Origin: Gammaproteobacteria bacterium | Lineage (GTDB): Bacteria; Pseudomonadota; Gammaproteobacteria; Methylococcales; Methylomonadaceae | Direction: 5' to 3' | Assembly (NCBI GenBank): GCA_024277935.1 | Contig: JAJRUF010000111.1 | Span: 1 to 32,755, forward strand | Length of the DNA stretch: 32,755 bases | Shown: piece after piece, positions 16,588 to 25,542 of the stretch | Layout of the letters: each line of letters begins with the position of its first letter | Position numbering within the stretch: the first letter of the stretch is position 1 | The notes under the pieces: model-generated | Databases searched by the model: none | What the model saw: the letters and a program-made list of their open reading frames with translations, nothing else | Told to the model about the DNA's origin: nothing | Translations under genes and position numbers: made by a program

Positions 16588-17345
16588 TAGTTTTGGCTTT
16601 GTTCGTTTTGTAAGCTTAAAAGCTTAAGGTATTTATAATATGAGCCTTCCGCATTAGAAATTGCCAGCATTAAGCCTTGTGAGCCATCTAAAAACGAAGC
16701 CTTAAGGATGTAAGTTCGAAAAAAAGTCCAAAAACCTTTTAAAATAGCCATTCCTAGAGAAGTTGATTTTCCTTTATCAAATAGCTTTTTTGCCCCCAAG
16801 GTAGAATAAGAATTTACTTTGTGAAGGACTTCATCTGGGTTAATAAATGCTTCATGCAAAATGGGGTTCTTTAATTTTTTAGGTTCTCCCTCAATTATTA
16901 CTCGCTCATGAACAATATCATCAGAGAATGCGCCATATTGACGTTGGAACAAGCGTAAAACATAATCAGGCCACCAGCCGCCATGTTTCATTTGTTTGCC
17001 GCAATAACTAGAAAGACGAGGTATTTTATAGCCAGGAATATCGGTAGATTCAATCGCTTGTAGGATTTCCTGTTTCAATTTGGCTGTAATTTGCTCATCA
17101 GCATCGATAGATAAAACCCAGTCACCTGTTGCCTTATCTAAAGCACGTTGCTTTTGTGGGCCAAAACCGGGCCAGTCAGTCTGATAAACATGTGGAGTAA
17201 ATTGTTTACAGATTGACACAGTATTATCTGTACTCCCCGAATCCAAAACAATAATTTCATCAGCCCAAGAGACAGAGGTAAGGCAGCGAGCAATATGCTC
17301 TGATTCATTTTTTGTAATAACAATGACACTGATTGATTTATTCAT
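16587..17345 (-). CDS. Family 2 glycosyltransferase, WaaE/LgtF-like (LPS core)
   Basis: About 252 residues from the ATG at 17345 (MNKSISVIVITKNESEH). The open frame extends a further 13 codons to a TTG at 17384, inside the preceding gene; I prefer the ATG because family members begin at this point, although neither start has a strong ribosome-binding site. Motifs: VSWADEIIVLDSGSTDNT, the DWPGFGPQKQRAL stretch, and LSIDADEQIT, all characteristic of the WaaE/KdtX-type beta-1,4-glucosyltransferase group that adds glucose to heptose I of the LPS core. The later WWPDYVLRLFQR and HERV segments also fit. This is the clearest pointer that at least part of the cluster builds LPS core. Confidence 0.9.
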   Translation of the reverse strand: MNKSISVIVITKNESEHIARCLTSVSWADEIIVLDSGSTDNTVSICKQFTPHVYQTDWPGFGPQKQRALDKATGDWVLSIDADEQITAKLKQEILQAIESTDIPGYKIPRLSSYCGKQMKHGGWWPDYVLRLFQRQYGAFSDDIVHERVIIEGEPKKLKNPILHEAFINPDEVLHKVNSYSTLGAKKLFDKGKSTSLGMAILKGFWTFFRTYILKASFLDGSQGLMLAISNAEGSYYKYLKLLSLQNEQSQN

Positions 17346-17370
17346 GACAGGTATATATTTTTGTAGGTAT

Positions 17371-18195
17371 TTATTGCCACTCAAAAGTATTGTTAATACG
17401 TAAACCGTGCATGGTCATACCAAATTGGGCTAGTTCAGTATCATGCCATTTTTTCTGTTCACGTTTTCTATTGAACTTATTAATTTTTCTCCGTAGCCAG
17501 CTTTGTTGCAATAAACGGTAGTTGTAACGGTAACCCAAGCCATCTTTTTCAGCCAGCCCTCGCTCTTGTTTCATGGCAGATTGAGTAATTGAACCATAAT
17601 GGTGTAACCAGGATTCTCCCGTCATCCCGATAGCAATACCCGCCTTATCAACTTCATGGAAAAACAGCGTATCTTCGTAGCCTAATAATTTTGGTACAGG
17701 TTGAAAAAAACCAATATCCATCCAGACTGACTCATGGATAGCAAGGCATACCGCATGTTTTCCTCCAATGCGAAGGCTATTTTTCATTTTGCTTGAAGCA
17801 TCAATAGCAAAAGATTCAAAATTATAGTCTAAAGGGCCTTCAATTAATGAGGGAGAGATGATTTTTAGATTATTACGCTCAGCGGTACTAATTAAGCTTT
17901 CAATCCATCCAGGAGAAACAATTACATCATTATTCATAATAATGGTCCATTCAGCCTGAAGGGCTAGTGTACCTTGGTTCCATGCCACACCACAGCCTAA
18001 ATTAGAGTTGTTGAAAATTAGGCCTCCAAGCTTTAATGATTGTAAATAATCTCGAGTATCATCTGTTGAACCATTATCAATAACAACAACACGACTAAGA
18101 TCATCCCCATGTTGAAGCATACTATCTATACACTGACGGGTGTAATCAACTTGATTATAACAGGCAAAAGTAACTGCATATTTTGATGAGTTCAT
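17371..18195 (-). CDS. Family 2 glycosyltransferase (rhamnosyltransferase-like)
   Basis: 274 residues. The N-terminus AVTFACYNQVDYTRQCIDSM, then VVVIDNGSTDDTRDYL, NSNLGCGVAWNQGTLAL and the metal-site region WTIIMNNDVIVSPGW give a GT-A fold of the type seen in rhamnosyl and related transferases. The C-terminal part has GYEDTLFFHEVDKAG and HHYGSIT, and ends in a basic, helical segment (RRKINKFNRKREQKK) that may help membrane association. The acceptor and donor are not identifiable. The 3' end overlaps the extended frame of the next gene but not its chosen start. Upstream is a 204-nt gap with a repeat, so a new promoter may exist there. Confidence 0.88.
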   Translation of the reverse strand: MNSSKYAVTFACYNQVDYTRQCIDSMLQHGDDLSRVVVIDNGSTDDTRDYLQSLKLGGLIFNNSNLGCGVAWNQGTLALQAEWTIIMNNDVIVSPGWIESLISTAERNNLKIISPSLIEGPLDYNFESFAIDASSKMKNSLRIGGKHAVCLAIHESVWMDIGFFQPVPKLLGYEDTLFFHEVDKAGIAIGMTGESWLHHYGSITQSAMKQERGLAEKDGLGYRYNYRLLQQSWLRRKINKFNRKREQKKWHDTELAQFGMTMHGLRINNTFEWQ

Positions 18196-18277
18196 AGTTT
18201 AAAATTTATTTATTATAAGTTGGAGTTACATTTCCAGATAGAAATACAGGGAGCTTAATAAACCTCTGCTTATGAAT

Positions 18278-18302
18278 GTAGAGTGGACTATAGCTCACTC
18301 TA
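18278..18302. repeat. Degenerate GTAGAG palindrome
   Basis: GTAGAGTGGACTATAGCTCACTCTA is an imperfect palindrome in the 204-nt gap between two polysaccharide genes. It is related to 5355-5384 with substitutions in both arms. Confidence 0.55.
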
Positions 18303-18399
18303 AAAAGTATTCATTTATATTTTTAATCAATCCGTGGTTTATATATATAACTATGTAAAAATTTTACTATTATAACGATTAAGGTTTATTAAAGTGTAA

Positions 18400-19005
18400 T
18401 TAAGTCTCTTCAGACAGTAGCCGAATAACTTTAGCAGGAATTCCTCCTGCAATACAGTTTTCAGGTATAGATGATGTTACGACTGAACCATAGGTAATTA
18501 CACTGTTATTACCTATGGTAACACCCTTTAAAATAGTTACTCTGGAGCCAATAAAAACATTCTCGCCGATGGAAACGGGTGCTGTTTTAGCTATACCAGA
18601 GATACGAAGTGATGGGTTTAGGCAATGAAAATCAGAGTCATATACCGTAAATTCTGTTCCTATTAATGTATCTTTTGCTATCGAAATTTTCTCGCGTTCG
18701 GCAATAAAAACAGCATTGTTATTTATACATACGCCATTTGCAATATTGATTGATGCCGTTGAGAGGCGAGCTTCAATATGAATATAGCCATTGAGGAAGT
18801 ATGGTGATGGCCACACTCCTAAACTACAGGCAGCAAGATGAATTTCACCATCACCTTGCAGCAATACAGGCTGGTATCTTAAGGCTTGATCTAGGACTGG
18901 AGAATTCCAAGAAAGTAAGCGATAGTAAAGAACTCTGTTTTTTTGTAATAGAAAAATAAAAGAACGATGTAATTTATAAAGGATTTTACGAAAGAAATTT
19001 TTCAT
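18400..19005 (-). CDS. Hexapeptide-repeat O-acyltransferase
   Basis: 201 residues. The second half shows left-handed beta-helix hexads (INIANGVCINNNAVFIAERE, SIGENVFIGSRVTILKGVTIGNNSVITYGSVV) and the standard C-terminal IPENCIAGGIPAKVIR of sugar O-acetyltransferases. The active-site-like segment is VYDSDFHCLNP, with the His expected for acyl transfer. The first 50 residues are basic and hydrophobic and look like a membrane-associating helix, unlike the helical cap of the Maa/LacA type. It probably acetylates a sugar of the glycan made by the neighbours, using acetyl-CoA. It follows the amino-sugar fusion gene after 44 nt. Confidence 0.88.
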   Translation of the reverse strand: MKNFFRKILYKLHRSFIFLLQKNRVLYYRLLSWNSPVLDQALRYQPVLLQGDGEIHLAACSLGVWPSPYFLNGYIHIEARLSTASINIANGVCINNNAVFIAEREKISIAKDTLIGTEFTVYDSDFHCLNPSLRISGIAKTAPVSIGENVFIGSRVTILKGVTIGNNSVITYGSVVTSSIPENCIAGGIPAKVIRLLSEET

Positions 19006-19049
19006 TACATTAGTTATAGATTTATAGCAATATGTGATTAAACGCGGCT

Positions 19050-21083
19050 TTACACAACTTTTTGTATAAATGTAATCACCTTTTTTGTTTGTGCTTTGGA
19101 TATATCAGGCCCCATGGGCAAGCTAAGTATTTCAGAATGAATTTTTTCAGCGATAGGAAAATCACCTCGCTGATAACCTAGTTCTTTGTAAGCGGGTTGC
19201 AAGTGAGGTGGGGTGGGGTAGTGGATCATCGTTGAAATACCAGCATCCAATAGTTGTTGAGCTAATTTATCACGTTGAGGATGGCGAATAACATAAACAT
19301 GCCATACGGATTCTGTTGATGAGTCAATATGAGGGGTAGTTATATTCGATAGGGTTACGAGTCCTTGGTTATATAGTTCGGCAATTTTTCTACGATGAAT
19401 ATTCCACAGGTTTAATGATTTTAATTTCTCGCGTAAAAAAGCAGCTTGTAATTCATCTAACCGTGAATTAACACCTATAATTTCATTATGATATTTTTTT
19501 TGGGAGCCGTAGTTGCCTAAAGTGCGAACTTTTTGTGCTAATTCTGTATCGTTTGTTAATACGGCACCTCCATCACCAATTGCCCCTAGGTTTTTGGTAG
19601 GATAAAAGCTAAAGCCTGCTGCATCGCCTAAAGAACCAACGGGTTTGCCTTTATATTTTGCACCATGAGCCTGAGCGGCATCTTCAATAACTTTTAAATG
19701 ATATTTTTTTGCAATAATATTAATGGCATCCATATCCGCTGGTTGACCATATAAATGCACAGCCAATACGGCTTTAGTTTTTGCGGTAATGGCTTTTTCA
19801 ATTAATCTGGGTTTTATATTATAGGTATACTCATCTGGTTCAACTGGAACGGGGGTAGCACCTGTATTACTTATAGCTAACCATGTTGCAATATACGTAT
19901 TAGAGGGAACAATAACTTCATCACCTGCACCAATATTGTATGCTTGTAGGATCAACTCCAGAGCGTCAAGTCCATTACCTACACCCACACAATGATCAAC
20001 TTCACAAAATGCGGCAAATTCCAGTTCAAATTGTTTAACTTCTTTACCTAAAATAAACCAGCCTGAATCGAGCACACGATTAAAGGCTTTTTCAAGTTGG
20101 GGGCGTATTTCAATATGCGAGGTTTTAAGGTCTAAAAAAGGAATGGTTTCAGCTTGAGGGCTTGTTGGTATTTTGACTCTTTCAATAAAGTCATCAAAAT
20201 CTCTGATATAGTCACTTTCATCATAAACATCTGAAGCTAAAACTAATAGTACAGCATCTTCGGAGTATTTATATTGAACGCCCCATACCATGGGTGGGAT
20301 TAACAAGCCACAATTAGGGGTGTCTAAAAGGTATTCTTCTCGATTTACACCATCATCAAGCATCACAGTACAATTACCAGTAATACAAACTAAAAACTGA
20401 GATAATTTTTTATGTGCATGTTCTCCACGAATTTCTTTATTGTGTACGTTATAAACAATAAAATAGCGTTTCACAGTAAAAGGTAAATGTTTGCCTATTT
20501 CGGCAAAAGAAAGGTCTCCTCTTAAGTCTGAAATAACAGGGAGGCTAATAAAATCAACACCTGTAATATTGGACGTGCAATTATTTAAGCCTTTTACTTC
20601 AGTATTAGTGGTTAATCTATTAGTTTGGGTGTAACCAATAATATAAGCAGGATTCCCTACAACAATAGCATTAGCAGGCACATCTTTAGTGACTACCGCT
20701 CCAGCACCGACCATTGCTTTTTTACCAATGGTGATGTTTGGTAAAATAGTGGCGTTAGCTCCAATTGATGCACCTTCGAGAATTTGAGTGCTTAAAAACT
20801 GTTCAGGAAATTCTTTGCTTCTGGGAAATAAATCATTTGTAAATGTTGCGTTTGGACCAATAAAGACATCGTTTGAAACACGCAAGCCATCCCAGAGTTG
20901 CACACCGGATTTAATGGTGACTCTATCGCCAATTTGGACATCATTTTCAATAAAAACATGATCACAGATATTACAATCACAGCCAATCAGAGCTTTAGGC
21001 AAAATATGAGTAAATGCCCATACTCTTGTGTTCTGACCTATTGTTGCGCCATCTTCTATCAAAGCTTTTTTATGAACAAACAT
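19050..21083 (-). CDS. Trifunctional amino-sugar synthase: N-acetyltransferase + 3,4-ketoisomerase + aminotransferase (FdtC-FdtA-FdtB fusion)
   Basis: 677 residues with three complete enzyme domains. Residues 1-155: left-handed beta-helix acetyltransferase of the WxcM/QdtC/FdtC type ([47 protein letters not shown]). Residues 175-305: cupin ketoisomerase, with [15 protein letters not shown] (Arg219, His222, His224) and [20 protein letters not shown], as in FdtA/QdtA. Residues 314-677: DegT/DnrJ/EryC1 PLP aminotransferase, with the PLP lysine at 497 in [28 protein letters not shown] and EDAAQAHGA. Together they would convert dTDP-4-keto-6-deoxyglucose to dTDP-3-acetamido-3,6-dideoxyhexose (Fuc3NAc or Qui3NAc) for surface glycan. 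AAGGAAG before the ATG at 21083 is a good ribosome-binding site. Two-domain WxcM/FdtD fusions are known; I do not recall a common three-domain form. rmlA and rmlB are not in the window. Confidence 0.93.
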   Translation of the reverse strand: MFVHKKALIEDGATIGQNTRVWAFTHILPKALIGCDCNICDHVFIENDVQIGDRVTIKSGVQLWDGLRVSNDVFIGPNATFTNDLFPRSKEFPEQFLSTQILEGASIGANATILPNITIGKKAMVGAGAVVTKDVPANAIVVGNPAYIIGYTQTNRLTTNTEVKGLNNCTSNITGVDFISLPVISDLRGDLSFAEIGKHLPFTVKRYFIVYNVHNKEIRGEHAHKKLSQFLVCITGNCTVMLDDGVNREEYLLDTPNCGLLIPPMVWGVQYKYSEDAVLLVLASDVYDESDYIRDFDDFIERVKIPTSPQAETIPFLDLKTSHIEIRPQLEKAFNRVLDSGWFILGKEVKQFELEFAAFCEVDHCVGVGNGLDALELILQAYNIGAGDEVIVPSNTYIATWLAISNTGATPVPVEPDEYTYNIKPRLIEKAITAKTKAVLAVHLYGQPADMDAINIIAKKYHLKVIEDAAQAHGAKYKGKPVGSLGDAAGFSFYPTKNLGAIGDGGAVLTNDTELAQKVRTLGNYGSQKKYHNEIIGVNSRLDELQAAFLREKLKSLNLWNIHRRKIAELYNQGLVTLSNITTPHIDSSTESVWHVYVIRHPQRDKLAQQLLDAGISTMIHYPTPPHLQPAYKELGYQRGDFPIAEKIHSEILSLPMGPDISKAQTKKVITFIQKVV

Positions 21084-21110
21084 TAATCTTCCTTAATTAT
21101 GGTGAGAGGG

Positions 21111-22097
21111 TTAGAATTTAGAGAATACATTGGATTTTAATTTTTTTATTAAAAAATACGGGCTTAACAGCCAAGGAAAAGCAGCATAAGTTAAAAGCCT
21201 TATTCTTTTAAAAAATGGGATATATTTTGCATTTAAGGTGATTTTAAGTTGATTTAATATTACTGGGTTTTCAAAAAGTGTGGCTATAAATTGATCATAG
21301 TCTTGGGTCTTTTTAAAACCTAATTCAACCTCTTTTTCTTTACCTACAACGATGGCATCTATTAAATGTTGCTTAATAGATGCCATACTATTAATATTCC
21401 CATTTATTATTTCTTGTTGTCTATATTGAGCGCTAATATTTTTAGTTTTTTCTTGCTCACCCTTAAGTCGATGTTTTATTAAAGGTTCTGCTAATGTCAT
21501 TGCGCTACCCGTTAAAATAGCACGGAATGTCATTATCTGGTCTTCGCCTCTAATTTTGGAATCAAATTTCCCAAATCGATTAATAAGGTTTCGACTCCAT
21601 GTGTGGTTTGCACCAAGGATAAAAGGTGGACGTACAAACCAGTCCTCAATGCTGTGCCAGTTAACTAGGTTATCTGTTTTTTTTATGCCGATGACTTCAC
21701 CGTTAAAGTTCATTTGAAAAGAATCAGTAGCAATTAAATCTGCTTTTTTATTATGTTGTAACCAAAAGGATACAACTTTTGAGCAGCGGTCTGGAAGGGA
21801 TATATCGTCACCTGCTGCACAGAAAACAAGTTCCCCGTGAGTAAGGTCTAATAGGGTGTTTATATGCGAGCAAAGCCCCTGGTTTGTCTTGTTGCGGTTG
21901 AGAATTATCAGATGCTTTCCGTCATATTGAGTTACAAGAGACTGCATAATATCGAAGGTATTATCTGCCGACGCGTCATCTGAAAGGATAATTTCTAATG
22001 GTGAATAGGTTTGAGCAAGTAAGCTTTCAACTGCTTCAGTAATTAAATCTTCTTGGTTGTATGCAACTAAAAAAATAGAAACTAGGGGCAGTGTCAT
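21111..22097 (-). CDS. Family 2 glycosyltransferase
   Basis: 328 residues. GT-A motifs: LVSIFLVAYNQEDLITEAVE, SPLEIILSDDASADNTFDIM, NQGLCSHINTLL, and the DxD-equivalent region VFCAAGDDISLPDR. Further on, FVRPPFILGANHTWSRNL and FDSKIRGEDQIMTFRAI include the ED motif of the catalytic base. The C-terminal 60 residues are basic and hydrophobic (FPWLLSPYFLIKKLK) and probably bind the membrane. The donor sugar is not identifiable; its place directly upstream of the amino-sugar fusion gene (27 nt) makes transfer of that sugar a reasonable guess. Confidence 0.88.
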   Translation of the reverse strand: MTLPLVSIFLVAYNQEDLITEAVESLLAQTYSPLEIILSDDASADNTFDIMQSLVTQYDGKHLIILNRNKTNQGLCSHINTLLDLTHGELVFCAAGDDISLPDRCSKVVSFWLQHNKKADLIATDSFQMNFNGEVIGIKKTDNLVNWHSIEDWFVRPPFILGANHTWSRNLINRFGKFDSKIRGEDQIMTFRAILTGSAMTLAEPLIKHRLKGEQEKTKNISAQYRQQEIINGNINSMASIKQHLIDAIVVGKEKEVELGFKKTQDYDQFIATLFENPVILNQLKITLNAKYIPFFKRIRLLTYAAFPWLLSPYFLIKKLKSNVFSKF

Positions 22098-22149
22098 AAG
22101 ACTTCTTTAAATGAATTTATTTTAGGTATCTGTATTTTAACAGTTATGG

Positions 22150-23442
22150 TCATTGTTTATCTGCCGTGAGATGGCTGTTTATAATTTGAGCCAATAACCC
22201 AGTGACAATAATGGCATAAAAAGAGGACGTGAATTTGAGCGTAAATACTTCAGCACTCAGACTGCTTATTATCATACAAGCAATATACGCCAAACCCAAA
22301 TGCGATGCTCTAGCTACTTCAGTTTGATAATGACGTGCATTTTTTATAAAGAAAACAAAAGGAATAATAAACAGAGCTAGGGTAGAAAAAACACCTATAA
22401 CACCTGAACGTAAGGCATTAGCAATTAATTCGTTATGTGGCCCACAACAAGCTATCGTGGCTTTTGCTTCTGATGTTGCGGTAGCACTAAACCAAGGTTT
22501 ATTTAAATAGGCAGAAATTCCTTGATCTCCATAACCGAATAAAGGGTGATGTAAAAAAAGTTGCCATGAGATTTTCCACATGGAGAGTCTCAGGCCTGTT
22601 GCTGAATCTAATGAAGATTGATTGAACCAGTTTGTAATTTCAGTATACCCACTTATAAACCGAGATGCTGCCTGGGGAAAATAAATAGAGGCGCCAAGAG
22701 TAAAAAAAACCAATAGGAATATGGAAAAGATATAAAAGGGGCGAGTTAATTTTTGGAAATTAAAAAACAACCAAATACCAAGAATAGCAGGAATGGCTAA
22801 CCAGCTACCTCGTGTTCCTGAGCCAGTAATAAGGAATAGGCCAGTAATAACTCCAAGCGTTTGATATAAAAACCATAATTTAGATGATTTAAACGTGACA
22901 TCTAAATGAAATAAACAAAAGCCGGTTAAAATAACGATATAAGGGCCAAAAGCTGTTGGGTCAACAAAGGTTGTTGCAAAGCGCTCTCCCCAGCGACTAA
23001 CTATTTCGGGGTGCAGGTAAATTGTTAGTGCTGAGGTAAATATTGCTAAGGGAGATGCAATACCAATCAAATAAGAAAATTTAATTTTTCTATAGCTGAG
23101 TAAAAATAACACAGGAATGGCAATAAGCATTCTTGATGGCCCGTCATAAGCTTTAAAAAGCCAATCTTGACGACCAAGCTGACTGATGAAAATAGCAAAA
23201 ATTGGAAGAGAGAATGTTACTAAAATAGGCAGAATTAATTTAATGCCATCAGCTTGCGAAATAAAAGCGAGTCCTTTTTTTACATGAAAAAGGGAAGTAA
23301 GTAATAATAAATATAAGCAGGCATTAGTCGCACCTCTTATCGATAAAAATCCAACAAGACCGAATAATAATAAAAACACAATCAATATGTTCAGAGGCGA
23401 TACATTTCTTATTTTTAAGTAACCCAGAGTGTTATTAAACAT
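22150..23442 (-). CDS. O-antigen ligase / polymerase-like membrane protein (Wzy/WaaL type)
   Basis: 430 residues with ten or more hydrophobic spans. The family region is seen as LFLITGSGTRGSWLAIPAI, a periplasmic loop ending in LFLHHPLFGYGDQG, and GPHNELIANALRSGVIGVF, the pattern of O-antigen ligases and polymerases, where the Arg and His residues of the large periplasmic loop are functional. It would join undecaprenyl-linked glycan to lipid A-core or polymerise repeat units in the periplasmic face of the inner membrane; sequence alone does not separate the two. Its start overlaps the upstream gene by 8 nt. No flippase (wzx) or chain-length regulator lies in the window. Confidence 0.87.
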   Translation of the reverse strand: MFNNTLGYLKIRNVSPLNILIVFLLLFGLVGFLSIRGATNACLYLLLLTSLFHVKKGLAFISQADGIKLILPILVTFSLPIFAIFISQLGRQDWLFKAYDGPSRMLIAIPVLFLLSYRKIKFSYLIGIASPLAIFTSALTIYLHPEIVSRWGERFATTFVDPTAFGPYIVILTGFCLFHLDVTFKSSKLWFLYQTLGVITGLFLITGSGTRGSWLAIPAILGIWLFFNFQKLTRPFYIFSIFLLVFFTLGASIYFPQAASRFISGYTEITNWFNQSSLDSATGLRLSMWKISWQLFLHHPLFGYGDQGISAYLNKPWFSATATSEAKATIACCGPHNELIANALRSGVIGVFSTLALFIIPFVFFIKNARHYQTEVARASHLGLAYIACMIISSLSAEVFTLKFTSSFYAIIVTGLLAQIINSHLTADKQ

Positions 23443-24331
23443 TGACTTGTTTTTCTGTGGATTCTTGTATGGCTAGTAAATAGTCTTTATATAAATGCTG
23501 GTTATTGATTAAATAGCTGGGGAATTGATCATCAATTTTTTGTGCTTGATAACGAGAATGTGGTTTGTGAAAATCGCGCCCCATATTAATCATACTTTTT
23601 ATATGGTTGTGATCTTTATATTCAGGTTTGTTAAATTCTTGGTGAGCGGTGCTCTCGATTTTCTTTACAATATTTTCGATGCTAAAAACCCATGTAAAAT
23701 GCCAGCCGCCATTAGAAATTATTTGTGTTTTAAATTTTCTAAACCAGCTTCTTTTAAAGGCTCTTAGTATGCCAGATGATCGGTAAGACCTAACGCTGGT
23801 TGCGGTATTATTAAAGAAATTTTTGAAGTGCTTGTAGCTGGTGATTTTAGAGCCATGCCAAATATTGCTGTTGGGTTTTATAGCGCCATTTTTATCTACA
23901 TCGCCAAGCCAATAATTATTTAAAAAATAGCTATAATAGCGCTGGGAAAAGTCACCCCGAATAAATTTTGGCTGATAAGATTTGATAACAATGGGGTTGG
24001 GGATTTCGTCTAGATCAGATATTAAAATTAAGTCATTTTCTTGTGCATCATAAAGCCCTTTAGCAAGGTTATTACGGATGAAGTTTTCATTTTTCCAAAA
24101 ATCATTCTCACCAGGTGGGCGTTCATCCAATTGAAAATAGCGAATTTTACTTGCATACTTATTAAATTTTTCAATATTAAACTGAGGTGTTCTAGGTTCA
24201 CCTGAATGACTGTAGCTTGCTTCTGAGATAATAAAGTAATCAACTGTATCCCATAGTGTTTCAAAACGAAGTTGCAACAACATGTCCTCATTGAAATAGC
24301 AAAAACAGTCATAAATTTTAGGCTGGCTCAT
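23435..24331 (-). CDS. Family 17 glycosyltransferase (GlcNAc-transferase-like)
   Basis: 298 residues. The N-terminus KIYDCFCYFNEDMLLQLRFETLWDTVDYFIISEAS, then SHSGEPRTPQF and the acidic LILISDLDEIPNP are the marks of the Glyco_transf_17 family, named from animal beta-1,4-mannosyl-glycoprotein N-acetylglucosaminyltransferase and also present in bacterial surface-glycan clusters. The SDLDEIP segment is the likely metal and nucleotide-sugar site. WHFTWVFSIENIVKKIEST near the C-terminus also fits the family. Its last bases overlap the start of the Wzy-like gene, so they are co-translated. Donor and acceptor in bacteria are not established. Confidence 0.88.
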   Translation of the reverse strand: MSQPKIYDCFCYFNEDMLLQLRFETLWDTVDYFIISEASYSHSGEPRTPQFNIEKFNKYASKIRYFQLDERPPGENDFWKNENFIRNNLAKGLYDAQENDLILISDLDEIPNPIVIKSYQPKFIRGDFSQRYYSYFLNNYWLGDVDKNGAIKPNSNIWHGSKITSYKHFKNFFNNTATSVRSYRSSGILRAFKRSWFRKFKTQIISNGGWHFTWVFSIENIVKKIESTAHQEFNKPEYKDHNHIKSMINMGRDFHKPHSRYQAQKIDDQFPSYLINNQHLYKDYLLAIQESTEKQVNV

Positions 24332-24388
24332 TTTTTGAATACCATAGTTTTATTTTTATAGAGATTAAAATTTTTTTGAATTAAATGT

Positions 24389-25540
24389 TTAAGGCAAATC
24401 AACTTTTTCAGGCAAATATGGATGGGTTCTTTCAATAATTTCATCAATAACAATATTTGGTTTTTCTATTGTAATATATTTCTTTAAAGATTGAATATTA
24501 ATGCGCTCAGATATAAAAGTAGCCTTTTTGAACTTTCTGGAGAAATAAGGTTGTAATGCAACAAAATAAGAGTCCCTGAAAATTAGTGCATTTAATTGCT
24601 TATTACTACAGGTGGTAGAAAAAGGTTTGACATCATTTTTAGTCGTCAATATATCCCCTTTGGAACAATTATCAGCAAAAATAGGGCGTGGGTCATCTTC
24701 GGAGAGGTTTGTTATATTAGCAAAAAGGGCTAAATCACCACCACTTCTTTTGGATATTGTAAATTGATTTGAGGGGTGAAGTATTGCAGAAATTTTTCCT
24801 GGAAATTTTTGTTCAATAACTTTCATTATTTCAAATTGAGCAATATTAGCCCCATAATAGTTCCAATGAGTATCTGTTTTGTAGTAGAGTTGCTGTGCTT
24901 TTTTTGCTTTAAATAGAGCTTCTTTAATATCAATAATAGTGATGTCAGTATGCGTTTTTAAATAGCTAGTGAGCTGTTCTACAGCAGAATATTTGTTTTT
25001 CTTGGAAATGTAGTCAGGTAGTTTATCAAAATAGATGGTATGTTTATTGGGGGCGATAATGTAAACATATTCAATGTTTTGTTTGTGCAACCAGTTTTTT
25101 ATTTTTGTTAGTGACTGGGCAAACTCTTTTAGCTCTTCATCTGAATATAAATTGATATTAGTAACATCACCCATAGGGTCGCCATAGCCCGTATATCCAG
25201 GTTTAATACTACCCAAAAACATCCAGCCATCCTTACCGATAGTTACATCATCAGAGCTCGATTTGCCATTTAGTTTATTGCTAATCTTAAAATATGCTTT
25301 TGTGAAAAGCTCTCGAAGTCCAAAGTGATCAGCGTAATAGGTGTTAAATTTACTAGGGAATGCAATAAGTTCAGAGATATTTTTGGGTAGTTGAGGCAGG
25401 GGGGCTAAGTTTCTTTTTTCAATTTGGGATGTAGCTTTGTCCTTTTGAAGGATACTGAGTATTAAAGGTGTAAATATCACTAACCCAAAAATAATAGTAA
25501 GTATTATATTAATATTTTTTAATGCGAGTTGTTCAGACAT
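24389..25540 (-). CDS. AlgJ/AlgX-like SGNH acetyltransferase-family protein
   Basis: 383 residues from the ATG at 25540 (MSEQLALKNINI). The open frame runs upstream to 25723 but that part overlaps the MBOAT gene and looks non-coding. An N-terminal span (INIILTIIFGLVIFTPLILSIL) anchors the protein, with the rest in the periplasm. The ALGX/SGNH-like features are GKDGWMFLG, YVYIIAPNKHTIYFDKLP, the catalytic Asp-His pair in KTDTHWNYYGANIA, and FRDSYFVAL with the presumed nucleophile Ser. Paired with the MBOAT protein immediately upstream (2 nt), it should transfer acyl groups, probably acetyl, to the periplasmic polysaccharide. The family is known from alginate and other exopolysaccharides; the acceptor here is inferred from context. 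Confidence 0.88.
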   Translation of the reverse strand: MSEQLALKNINIILTIIFGLVIFTPLILSILQKDKATSQIEKRNLAPLPQLPKNISELIAFPSKFNTYYADHFGLRELFTKAYFKISNKLNGKSSSDDVTIGKDGWMFLGSIKPGYTGYGDPMGDVTNINLYSDEELKEFAQSLTKIKNWLHKQNIEYVYIIAPNKHTIYFDKLPDYISKKNKYSAVEQLTSYLKTHTDITIIDIKEALFKAKKAQQLYYKTDTHWNYYGANIAQFEIMKVIEQKFPGKISAILHPSNQFTISKRSGGDLALFANITNLSEDDPRPIFADNCSKGDILTTKNDVKPFSTTCSNKQLNALIFRDSYFVALQPYFSRKFKKATFISERINIQSLKKYITIEKPNIVIDEIIERTHPYLPEKVDLP

Positions 25541-25542
25541 TT

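Noticed and set aside
20898-21086. Plus-strand frame antisense to the start of the fusion gene
   Set aside because: No ribosome-binding site or family features, and it overlaps the acetyltransferase domain completely.
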